Shown: positions 1-6,689 of the stretch, in pieces
Layout: each line of letters begins with the position of its first letter
Numbering within the stretch: position 1 is the stretch's first letter
Assembly (NCBI GenBank): GCA_031178805.1
Contig: JAPSIJ010000027.1
Location: forward strand, 1 to 14,197
Source: Cellulomonas sp.
Lineage (GTDB): Bacteria > Actinomycetota > Actinomycetes > Actinomycetales > Cellulomonadaceae
Reading direction: 5' to 3'
Length of the DNA: 14,197 nucleotides
Program-made: the position numbers and the translations under genes
The notes under the pieces: model-generated
Databases searched by the model: none
Seen by the model: only the letters and a program-made list of their open reading frames with translations
Told to the model about the DNA's origin: nothing

Positions 1-81
1 CGCACCGCCCACCGGCGTACCAACCGGCTCAACCGGCGCACCAGCGACCGGCGGCTCAGCAGCACCCTCGACCTCGGACAT
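1..81 (-). CDS. N-terminus of an unidentified Ala/Pro/Val-rich protein (partial)
   Basis: The reverse strand reads 27 codons from an ATG at 79-81 to the window edge, giving MSEVEGAAEPPVAGAPVEPV and then more Gly/Pro/Val/Ala residues. The start is supported by a -10-like TAGGTT (89-94, reverse strand) that ends 7 bases before the ATG, the same layout seen at other genes here. The visible part is a low-complexity, proline-rich leader of the kind that often precedes a membrane or enzymatic domain in actinobacterial proteins. No domain is visible, so no function can be given. Confidence 0.5.
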   Translation of the reverse strand, partial: MSEVEGAAEPPVAGAPVEPVGTPVGGA

Positions 82-88
82 GCCAGCG

Positions 89-94
89 AACCTA
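89..94 (-). promoter_or_regulatory. Leaderless -10 box (TAGGTT) for the gene at 1-81
   Basis: On the reverse strand TAGGTT is followed by 7 bases and then ATG. A transcript starting 6-7 bases downstream of this box would begin at or next to the start codon. No Shine-Dalgarno sequence is visible. The call rests on similarity to seven other starts in the window. Confidence 0.45.
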
Positions 95-215
95 GGCACC
101 ACCCCACGCACCGACGAGGCCCGCAGCCCCGAACCTGGGGACGACGAACGCCGAGCACGCCCTGTGGACGCCTCGCCGCCCGCTCACCGAGCCGCGAACG
201 TCAGCAGAACGACCA

Positions 216-245
216 CGGGCACGCCGGGAACCGCCGGCGTGCCCG
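216..245 (-). terminator. Hairpin terminator downstream of the PLDc_N gene
   Basis: A perfect 12-bp inverted repeat (arms 216-227 and 234-245, arm sequence CGGGCACGCCGG) encloses a 6-base loop. It begins 12 bases past the stop of the reverse-strand gene 257-628. There is no long U-tract, as is common in high-GC actinobacteria, so termination is inferred from position and stem strength. Confidence 0.55.
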
Positions 246-256
246 CGGCCGCTGCG

Positions 257-628
257 TCAGCCCCGCGGGTCCCCGTCCGGCACGTCACCGTCCGCAGGGT
301 GCGACCCGTCGCCGCGTGCCTCGCGCTCCCGGCGCTTGCGCTCCTGCTCGAGCCGCCACAGGAAGTCGGGGTCGTCGTCCGGCGCGAGCGGTCCGCTCCG
401 CCGCGGCCCACCCGGTCCGGCGGTCCCGGGGGCTCCGCCGCCCCCGCCGGCGCGCTGGGCGCGGCTGACGAGGATCCAGGCCACGGGTCCGGCGACGGGG
501 ACGAGGGCGATGAGGAGCCACGCACCCTTCGGGAGCCCGCGGCGCGTGCGCTCGTCACTGGTCGCGATGTCGGCGAGGGCGTACACCGCGAGCCCGATGA
601 TCACGAGGAACAGCAGCGCGCGAGCCAT
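257..628 (-). CDS. Small PLDc_N-type two-helix membrane protein
   Basis: The protein has 123 residues. Residues about 4-20 (LLFLVIIGLAVYALADI) and 35-52 (GAWLLIALVPVAGPVAWI) form two membrane helices joined by a short charged loop with a KG..W pattern. This is the arrangement of the PLDc_N family, the membrane segment found at the N-terminus of cardiolipin-synthase-like proteins and also alone in small actinobacterial proteins. No phospholipase HxK catalytic motif is present, so it is not an enzyme of that class. The tail is Gly/Pro-rich and ends with an acidic-then-basic stretch (DDDPDFLWRLEQERKRRERE) that probably lies in the cytoplasm. The ATG at 628 is preferred over an upstream in-frame start at 796 because a TAGGCT box ends 7 bases before it and the upstream extension is basic and non-family-like. 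The role is unknown. Confidence 0.75.
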   Translation of the reverse strand: MARALLFLVIIGLAVYALADIATSDERTRRGLPKGAWLLIALVPVAGPVAWILVSRAQRAGGGGGAPGTAGPGGPRRSGPLAPDDDPDFLWRLEQERKRREREARGDGSHPADGDVPDGDPRG

Positions 629-635
629 GCGGTCC

Positions 636-641
636 AGCCTA
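636..641 (-). promoter_or_regulatory. Leaderless -10 box (TAGGCT) for the PLDc_N gene
   Basis: On the reverse strand GCTTAGGCTGGA leads into the ATG at 628, with TAGGCT ending 7 bases before it. The same 12-base string GCTTAGGCTGGA occurs in front of the divergent gene at 850, so the two starts look like copies of one promoter type. No -35 box is obvious. Confidence 0.55.
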
Positions 642-837
642 AGCGCCAGCCGCCCAACCCGTACCGCCGCGCTCGTCCGCCTGCTCCTGCTCCGGGGCCC
701 GCGCTGACACTTCCGGTCTGTGCGCGGCGCTGAGCACGCAAGCAAGGACTGCGGTCTCGGCGAGGGGGGGTGCTCTCCGCCCGGCTCCGCCGCCACCAGC
801 GCGTGCCCGCGGCGTCCGGCACCGCCCCCTGGCGGCT

Positions 838-843
838 TAGGCT
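838..843 (+). promoter_or_regulatory. Leaderless -10 box (TAGGCT) for the DUF4229 gene
   Basis: TAGGCT is followed by 6 bases and then GTG at 850, which predicts a transcript starting at or very near the start codon. The GGAG at 844-847 is too close to the GTG (2 bases) to act as a normal ribosome binding site. Confidence 0.55.
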
Positions 844-849
844 GGAGCC

Positions 850-1215
850 GTGCCCGTCGTCACCTACTCGCTGCTGCGCCTCGGCCTGTTCGTCGTGTGC
901 CTGGTCGGCCTGGTGCTGGCCGGGACCGGCTGGCTGTTCGGCGTGATCCTGGCGGCCGTGTTCGCCGCCCTGCTGTCCTACCTGCTCCTCAAGGGTCCGC
1001 GGGACCGTGCGGCGCTGTGGCTGCAGGCACGGTCGGAAGCACGCGGTGACCGGCCGCGGCTGTCCCGCCGCGCCGCAGCGGACGCGGAGGAGGAGGACGC
1101 CGCCGTGGCCGCCGCGGAGGCGAGCACCCCGACGGACAGCACCTCTACGGGCACCACCCCCACGACGGGCGCCGCCCGCACGGAGGGGACGCCGGGCAGC
1201 ACCGCCCGCCCCTGA
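850..1215 (+). CDS. DUF4229-type small membrane protein
   Basis: The protein has 121 residues and a GTG start. Two hydrophobic helices (about residues 4-24 and 27-48, with SLLRLGLFVVCLVGLVLAG and FGVILAAVFAALLSYLLL) are followed by a conserved-looking basic stretch KGPRDRAALWLQARSEARGDR and then a low-complexity Ala/Glu/Thr/Pro tail. This matches my memory of DUF4229, a small actinobacterial membrane family often encoded next to menA; the family has no established function. The gene converges on menA (100-base gap). A link to menaquinone synthesis or to a membrane quinone enzyme would be a guess from neighbourhood alone. The Thr-rich C-terminal 30 residues look disordered. Confidence 0.75.
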   Translation: MPVVTYSLLRLGLFVVCLVGLVLAGTGWLFGVILAAVFAALLSYLLLKGPRDRAALWLQARSEARGDRPRLSRRAAADAEEEDAAVAAAEASTPTDSTSTGTTPTTGAARTEGTPGSTARP

Positions 1216-1237
1216 CGCCGGTCGCGGACGCCGCTCC

Positions 1238-1297
1238 GGCCACGCCGCCCCCGGACCACGCCCCCGGCCACGCCGCCCCCCCGCGGCCACGCCGCCC
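1238..1297. repeat. Three copies of a 13-bp repeat (GGCCACGCCGCCC)
   Basis: Perfect copies lie at 1238-1250, 1266-1278 and 1285-1297, with a degenerate fourth (ACCACGCCC) between the first two. They fill most of the 100-base gap between the convergent DUF4229 gene and menA. The spacing is irregular (28 and 19 bases). They may be simple GC-rich slippage products; no strong stem is formed between the copies. Confidence 0.6.
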
Positions 1298-1315
1298 ACG
1301 CCGGCGCCGCCCCGC

Positions 1316-2185
1316 TCAGAGCGCCAGGCCGAGCCCCAGCAGCACGCCGAACGCCAGCTCGTACATCCCCGTCCCCGCCAACACGGGCACGAGCGCGATC
1401 CCGCGGGCGCCCACGAGCACGGTGAACGCGAGGATCCCGGCGGGCAGGGCGAGCAGGATGACGAGCAGCGACCACGGGGCGGCGAACGCGCACACGAGGC
1501 CGAGCAGGACCGGCGCGACGACCATCACGGCGTAGGCGACGCGCGCCCGCCGCTCGCCGATCCGCACGGCGAGGGTCCGCTTCCCGACGAGGGAGTCGGT
1601 GGGCACGTCGCGCAGGTTGTTGACCATCAGCAGGGCGCAGGCGATCAGGCCGATGGCGACGGCGCCGACCCACGCGGGCCAGGTGAGCCGCCCGGCCTGG
1701 GTGTAGGTGGTGCCGAGCACGGCGACGAGCCCGAAGAACACGAAGACCCCGACCTCGCCGAGCCCGAGGTACCCGTAGGGCCGCTTGCCGCCGGTGTAGA
1801 ACCACGCGGCGACGACGCACAGCGCGCCGATGGCGAGCAGCCACCACTCGCCGGTGGTCGCGACGAGGCCGAGCCCGAGCAGCGCGGCGACGCCGAAGGC
1901 CGCGAACGCCGCGTACTTGACGGTCCGCGGCCGGGCGAGCCCGCTGGCGGTGAGCCGCAGGGGCCCGACGCGCTGGGTGTCGGTGCCGCGGATGCCGTCG
2001 GAGTAGTCGTTGGCGTAGTTGACGCCGACCTGCAGGGCGAGGGCGACGCCGAGGGCCAGGAGGGCGCGGCCGATGTGGGCGGAGTCGACCTGGGCGGCGG
2101 CGCCGGTGCCGACCAGCACGGGCGCGGCGGCGGCGGGCAGGGTGCGCGGGCGGGCGCCGGCGATCCACTCGGACGGGGTGGCCAT
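1316..2185 (-). CDS. menA: 1,4-dihydroxy-2-naphthoate polyprenyltransferase
   Basis: MenA is an integral membrane UbiA-superfamily enzyme. It joins a polyprenyl diphosphate tail to 1,4-dihydroxy-2-naphthoate, giving demethylmenaquinone, the substrate of MenG at 11902. The protein has 289 residues, normal for the family. The first Asp-rich motif is at about 56-63 (NYANDYSD, with N56, D60, D63) and is followed by GIRGTD. The second is at 190-197 (NLRDVPTD, with D193, D197) and is followed by the GKRTLAVRIG signature. About eight or nine hydrophobic helices span the rest. The ATG at 2185 has an AGGAG four bases upstream and begins the family-typical sequence TPSEWIAGARPRTLPA. It lies 106 bases downstream of menE on the same strand and is probably co-transcribed with it. 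It converges on the DUF4229 gene. Confidence 0.96.
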   Translation of the reverse strand: MATPSEWIAGARPRTLPAAAAPVLVGTGAAAQVDSAHIGRALLALGVALALQVGVNYANDYSDGIRGTDTQRVGPLRLTASGLARPRTVKYAAFAAFGVAALLGLGLVATTGEWWLLAIGALCVVAAWFYTGGKRPYGYLGLGEVGVFVFFGLVAVLGTTYTQAGRLTWPAWVGAVAIGLIACALLMVNNLRDVPTDSLVGKRTLAVRIGERRARVAYAVMVVAPVLLGLVCAFAAPWSLLVILLALPAGILAFTVLVGARGIALVPVLAGTGMYELAFGVLLGLGLAL

Positions 2186-2291
2186 GATGCTCCTGTCGTG
2201 CGGCGGTCTGGTCGGGGGCCGCGCTGCGACGGTACCCGGCGCGGCGGCCGGGGACGCAGCCCGGGCGGGGGTGCGCCGGGTCACGCCCGGG

Positions 2292-3545
<1,254 letters not shown>

Positions 3546-3551
3546 CGGGCC

Positions 3552-3557
3552 AGGGTA
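3552..3557 (-). promoter_or_regulatory. Leaderless -10 box (TACCCT) for menE
   Basis: Reverse-strand TACCCT, 6 bases, then GTG at 3545. The same TACCCT hexamer precedes menF. It lies only 10 bases from the forward -10 box of the lipoprotein gene (3568-3573), so the two promoters must overlap. Confidence 0.6.
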
Positions 3558-3567
3558 GGTCCGCCCG

Positions 3568-3573
3568 TAGAGT
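3568..3573 (+). promoter_or_regulatory. Putative -10 box (TAGAGT) for the DUF3048 lipoprotein gene
   Basis: TAGAGT lies 57 bases upstream of the ATG at 3631 and would give a leader of about 50 bases. That leader ends with a usable ribosome binding site, GAGGGG at 3616-3621, 8 bases before the ATG. No clear -35 box is visible, so the promoter is tentative. Confidence 0.4.
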
Positions 3574-3630
3574 GTCCGCCGAGCGCGGGCGGGCACCGGC
3601 CGGCGCAGGACGGCACGAGGGGTACGCACC

Positions 3631-4725
3631 ATGGTCCGAACCACCGCGCGGCGCAGCGCCACGACCCGGCGGCGCAGCGCCACGACGTCCCGGCGGAGCG
3701 CCGCCGGCGTGGCGGTCGCGGCGGCGCTGCTGCTCGCCGGCTGCACGTCGGGCGCGCCGGCGCCGGACGCGAGCACGGTGCCCGCGACGATCGAGCCGCA
3801 GAAGGCCGCCGCGCCGGAGCCGGTGGTGCCCCCGACGTGGCCGCTGACCGGGGTGGCGGGCGAGCCCGCGGCGCGCCCGGCGCTGGCGGTGAAGGTGGAG
3901 AACACGGCGGTCGCCCGCCCGCAGTCCGGCCTGGAGCAGGCGGACGTGGTGTGGGAGACGATCGTCGAGTTCGAGGTGTCCCGCCTGGTGGCGGTGTTCC
4001 AGTCGCAGGTGCCCGAGGAGATCGGGCCGATCCGCTCGGTCCGGCCGATGGACCCGGACATCGTGTCGCCGCTGAACGGCCTGCTGACCTTCTCCGGCGG
4101 CCAGCCGGGCATCCTGGCGCTGGTGGACGCGAGCCCGGTGCAGGTGATCAGCCACGACGCCGGCGCCGCGGGCCTGTACCGGAAGAGCGGGCGCTCGGCG
4201 CCGCACAACGTGTACGCGGACCCGGAGGCGCTGTGGGCGCAGGCGGACGCGCAGCACCAGGCGGCGCCGGCGGAGCAGTTCGCCTTCGCCCGGTCCGCCG
4301 AGCGGGCGACGGCGGTGGTCGCGGGGACGCCGGCGACGACGCTGGCGTTCGACCTGTCGGGGCAGTCGACGCCGTCCTGGACGTGGAACGGCACGGTGTG
4401 GGAGCGGTCCGAGGGCTCGAGCCCCGCGATGTCCGCGGCGGGGACCCGGCTGTCGGCGGTGAACGTCGTGTCGATCACCGCGGCCCACCCGGGCACGCCG
4501 TTCGGCGCGCAGAACGGCGCGGTGGTGCCGACCTACGAGCTGGTCGGCTCCGGCGAGGGCGTGCTGGCGACGGGCGGCAAGACCGTGCCGGTGACGTGGC
4601 GCAAGGACTCCCGCGACGCCCCGATGCAGCTGTTCACCGCCGAGGGTGCCCCGGCGCAGCTCGCCCCGGGGAACACCTGGGTGGAGCTGGTGCCGCGGGA
4701 GACGGGCTCGCTGGCGGTCTCCTGA
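3631..4725 (+). CDS. DUF3048 (YerB-like) secreted lipoprotein
   Basis: The protein has 364 residues. It begins with an arginine-rich n-region, a hydrophobic core and a lipobox LLAGC with the lipidated cysteine at 38, so it should be anchored on the outer face of the membrane. Residues about 65-205 fit the DUF3048 N-terminal domain (WPLTG, a PALAVKVEN segment, QADVVWE, RLVAVFQS, IGPIRSVRP). Residues about 215-355 fit its C-terminal domain (SWTWNGTVWERS, VTWRKDSRDAP, LAPGNTWVELVP). The family, which includes Bacillus YerB, has no firmly known activity; a cell-envelope or peptidoglycan-related role is often suspected. The RR pairs before the core, including SRRSAAGV at 20-27, hint at possible Tat export. 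The gene sits between menE and menB but is divergent from the first and convergent with the second, so it is not in their operon. Confidence 0.88.
   Translation: MVRTTARRSATTRRRSATTSRRSAAGVAVAAALLLAGCTSGAPAPDASTVPATIEPQKAAAPEPVVPPTWPLTGVAGEPAARPALAVKVENTAVARPQSGLEQADVVWETIVEFEVSRLVAVFQSQVPEEIGPIRSVRPMDPDIVSPLNGLLTFSGGQPGILALVDASPVQVISHDAGAAGLYRKSGRSAPHNVYADPEALWAQADAQHQAAPAEQFAFARSAERATAVVAGTPATTLAFDLSGQSTPSWTWNGTVWERSEGSSPAMSAAGTRLSAVNVVSITAAHPGTPFGAQNGAVVPTYELVGSGEGVLATGGKTVPVTWRKDSRDAPMQLFTAEGAPAQLAPGNTWVELVPRETGSLAVS
3649..3711 (+). repeat. 21-bp (7-residue) tandem repeat in the lipoprotein signal peptide
   Basis: Three consecutive 21-base units encode RRSATTR (residues 7-13), RRSATTS (14-20) and RRSAAGV (21-27). 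The first two share an 18-base identical stretch, GCGGCGCAGCGCCACGAC, at 3648-3665 and 3669-3686. The third is degenerate. The repeat lengthens the positively charged n-region of the signal peptide. Confidence 0.8.
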
Positions 4726-4728
4726 CGC

Positions 4729-5685
4729 TCAGTAGGCGTAGGGGAACCGGCTCCAGTCGGGGTCGCGCCGCTCGAGGAACGCGTCGCGGCCCTCGACGGC
4801 CTCGTCGGTCATGTACGCCAGGCGGGTGGCCTCGCCGGCGAACACCTGCTGGCCGGCCAGGCCGTCGTCCGCGAGGTTGAAGGCGAACTTCAGCATCCGG
4901 ATCGCCTGCGGCGACTTGGTGGCGACGATGCGGGCGTACTCCAGCGCGGCGTCCTCCAGGTCGGCGTGGTCGACGACGTCGTTGACGGCGCCCCACGCGT
5001 ACGCCTGCTCGGCGGAGTACTCGCGCGCCAGGAAGAAGATCTCCCGGGCCCGCTTCTGGCCGACCTGCCGGGCGAGCAGCGCGGAGCCGTACCCGCCGTC
5101 GAACGACCCGACGTTGGCGTCGGTCTGCATGAACCGCGCGTGCTCGCGGGAGGCGATGGTGAGGTCGGCGACGACGTGCAGCGAGTGCCCGCCGCCCGCG
5201 GCCCAGCCGTTGACCACGGCGACGACGACCTTCGGCATGGTCCGGATCAGCCGCTGGACCTCGAGGACGTGCAGCCGGCCGGCCCGCGCGGGGTCGATCT
5301 GGTCGGCGGTCTCCGCGTCGGTGGACCCCGTGTACCGGTAGCCGTCGCGGCCGCGGATCCGCTGGTCGCCGCCCGAGCAGAACGCGTACCCGCCGTCCTT
5401 GGGGCTCGGGCCGTTGCCGGTGAGCAGGACGGTGCCGACGTCGGACGTCATCCGCGCGTGGTCGAGCACCCGGTAGAGCTCGTCGACGGTGTGCGGGCGG
5501 AACGCGTTGCGCACCTCCGGCCGGTCGAACGCGACCCGCACGACGGGCAGGTCGCGGGTGCCCTCGGGCCCGCGCGCGACGCCCCGGTGGTAGGTCAGGT
5601 CCGTCAGGTCCTCGAACCCGGTGACGGTGCGCCACCGGGTGGGGTCGAAGGTGTCGGACACGCGCGGCGGCAGGGAGTCGGTCAC
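4729..5685 (-). CDS. menB: 1,4-Dihydroxy-2-naphthoyl-CoA synthase
   Basis: MenB is a crotonase-fold enzyme that closes the ring of o-succinylbenzoyl-CoA to dihydroxynaphthoyl-CoA. The protein has 318 residues, the usual actinobacterial length. Oxyanion-hole regions are at about 102-107 (FCSGGD) and 159-166 (NGWAAGGG). The signature MQTDANVGSFDGGYGSA covers 186-202, and the C-terminal AYMTDEAVEGRDAF segment, which supplies the family's catalytic tyrosine, starts near 290. D189 in QTDAN occupies the place where bicarbonate-dependent (E. coli type) enzymes have glycine, so this is the bicarbonate-independent type known from M. tuberculosis. GTG start at 5685, leaderless, with TACGCT ending 6 bases upstream. 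The gene is divergent from menC (50-base gap) and converges on the lipoprotein gene, with only 3 bases between stop codons. Confidence 0.96.
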   Translation of the reverse strand: MTDSLPPRVSDTFDPTRWRTVTGFEDLTDLTYHRGVARGPEGTRDLPVVRVAFDRPEVRNAFRPHTVDELYRVLDHARMTSDVGTVLLTGNGPSPKDGGYAFCSGGDQRIRGRDGYRYTGSTDAETADQIDPARAGRLHVLEVQRLIRTMPKVVVAVVNGWAAGGGHSLHVVADLTIASREHARFMQTDANVGSFDGGYGSALLARQVGQKRAREIFFLAREYSAEQAYAWGAVNDVVDHADLEDAALEYARIVATKSPQAIRMLKFAFNLADDGLAGQQVFAGEATRLAYMTDEAVEGRDAFLERRDPDWSRFPYAY

Positions 5686-5690
5686 GGACC

Positions 5691-5730
5691 CAGCGTAGGG
5701 CGGCCGCCGGGGCGGGGACGCCCTACGCTG
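5691..5730. promoter_or_regulatory. menB/menC divergent leaderless promoters on a perfect 12-bp inverted repeat
   Basis: The arms CAGCGTAGGGCG (5691-5702) and CGCCCTACGCTG (5719-5730) are exact reverse complements, 16 bases apart. Each arm contains a TACGCT -10 box reading outward (reverse strand 5692-5697, forward strand 5724-5729). Each box ends exactly 6 bases before a GTG start (menB at 5685, menC at 5736). The two promoters are therefore mirror copies and occupy the same 40 bases. The repeat may also serve as an operator. Confidence 0.65.
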
Positions 5731-5735
5731 ACCCG

Positions 5736-6689
5736 GTGCACGTCTACGCGATCCCCCTGCGGACGCGCTTCCGCCGGATCACGGTGCGCGAGGGCGTGCT
5801 CGTCCGCGGGGACGCCGGCTGGGGCGAGTTCAGCCCGTTCTGGGACTACGACGCCGCCGAGTCGGCGGCCTGGTGGCGGGCCGCCCGGGAGGCCGCGGAC
5901 ACCGCGTGGCCGGCGCCGGTGCGCGACCGCGTGCCCGTGAACGTCACCGTGCCCGCCGTCGGCCCGGACGCCGCCCGCCGGATCGTGCTCGCCTCGGGCG
6001 GCTGCACGACGGCGAAGGTCAAGGTCGCCGAGCCCGGCCAGGGCGCCGCCGAGGAGGCGGACCGCCTGGCGGCCGTCCGCGACGCCCTCGGGCCCTCGGG
6101 GGCGATCCGGGTGGACGCGAACGCGGGCTGGGACGTGGACACCGCGGTGGACCGGCTGCGCGTGCTGGACCGCGCCGCCCGCGGCCTGGAGTACGCGGAG
6201 CAGCCGGTGGCGTCGGTGGCGGACCTGGCGCGGGTGCGCCGCCGCACGCCGGTGCCGATCGCCGCGGACGAGTCGATCCGCCGCGCGGCGGACCCGATGG
6301 CGGTGGTGCGCGCGCAGGCGGCGGACGTCGTGGTGCTGAAGGTGCAGCCGCTCGGCGGGGTGCGGGCGTGCCTGGAGCTCGCCGCCGAGGTCGGGCTGCC
6401 GGTGGTGGTGTCCTCGGCGCTGGAGTCCTCGGTCGGCCTGGCCGCCGGGGTCGCGCTGGCGGCGGCGCTGCCGGACCTGCCGTTCGCGTGCGGGCTGGCG
6501 ACGGCGCAGCTGCTGCAGGACGACGTCGTGACCGACCCGCTCCTGCCGCGGGACGGCGCCCTGGACGTGGCCGCGGCCCGCGGGCTCGTCCCCGACCCGG
6601 ACCGCCTGGCGGCGACGGCCGCGGACGAGGCCACGGCGGCGCGCTGGGCCGACCGGCTCGCGGCGGTGCGGGCGGTGGTGGCCGCGTGA
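5736..6689 (+). CDS. menC: o-Succinylbenzoate synthase
   Basis: MenC is an enolase-superfamily enzyme that dehydrates SHCHC to o-succinylbenzoate, the substrate of MenE. The protein has 317 residues. All expected residues are visible: the KxK pair (K94, K96 in TTAKVKVAE), the three metal ligands D127 (RVDANAGW), E155 (EYAEQP) and D178 (IAADES), and the second catalytic lysine K202 (VLKVQPLGG). GTG start at 5736, 6 bases after a TACGCT -10 box, with no Shine-Dalgarno sequence, so the mRNA is probably leaderless. Its TGA shares the bases GTGA (6686-6689) with the GTG of menD, which implies translational coupling. It is divergent from menB. Confidence 0.95.
   Translation: MHVYAIPLRTRFRRITVREGVLVRGDAGWGEFSPFWDYDAAESAAWWRAAREAADTAWPAPVRDRVPVNVTVPAVGPDAARRIVLASGGCTTAKVKVAEPGQGAAEEADRLAAVRDALGPSGAIRVDANAGWDVDTAVDRLRVLDRAARGLEYAEQPVASVADLARVRRRTPVPIAADESIRRAADPMAVVRAQAADVVVLKVQPLGGVRACLELAAEVGLPVVVSSALESSVGLAAGVALAAALPDLPFACGLATAQLLQDDVVTDPLLPRDGALDVAAARGLVPDPDRLAATAADEATAARWADRLAAVRAVVAA

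Noticed and set aside
629..796. N-terminal extension of the PLDc_N gene
   Set aside because: The extra 56 residues are basic and unstructured and precede the membrane helices without family similarity. A -10 box and ATG at 628 give a better start.
629..849. Possible small RNA or tRNA in the 221-base divergent gap
   Set aside because: I could not fold a cloverleaf or find a convincing promoter-stem-terminator arrangement apart from the two leaderless -10 boxes of the flanking genes.
3572..3847. Small forward frame starting with GTG next to the TAGAGT box
   Set aside because: It is out of frame with the lipoprotein gene, overlaps it widely, and gives an Arg/Pro-rich shadow product.
3546..4496. 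Upstream extension of the menE frame
   Set aside because: This part is antisense to the lipoprotein gene, gives no MenE-like sequence, and the leaderless GTG at 3545 explains the start.
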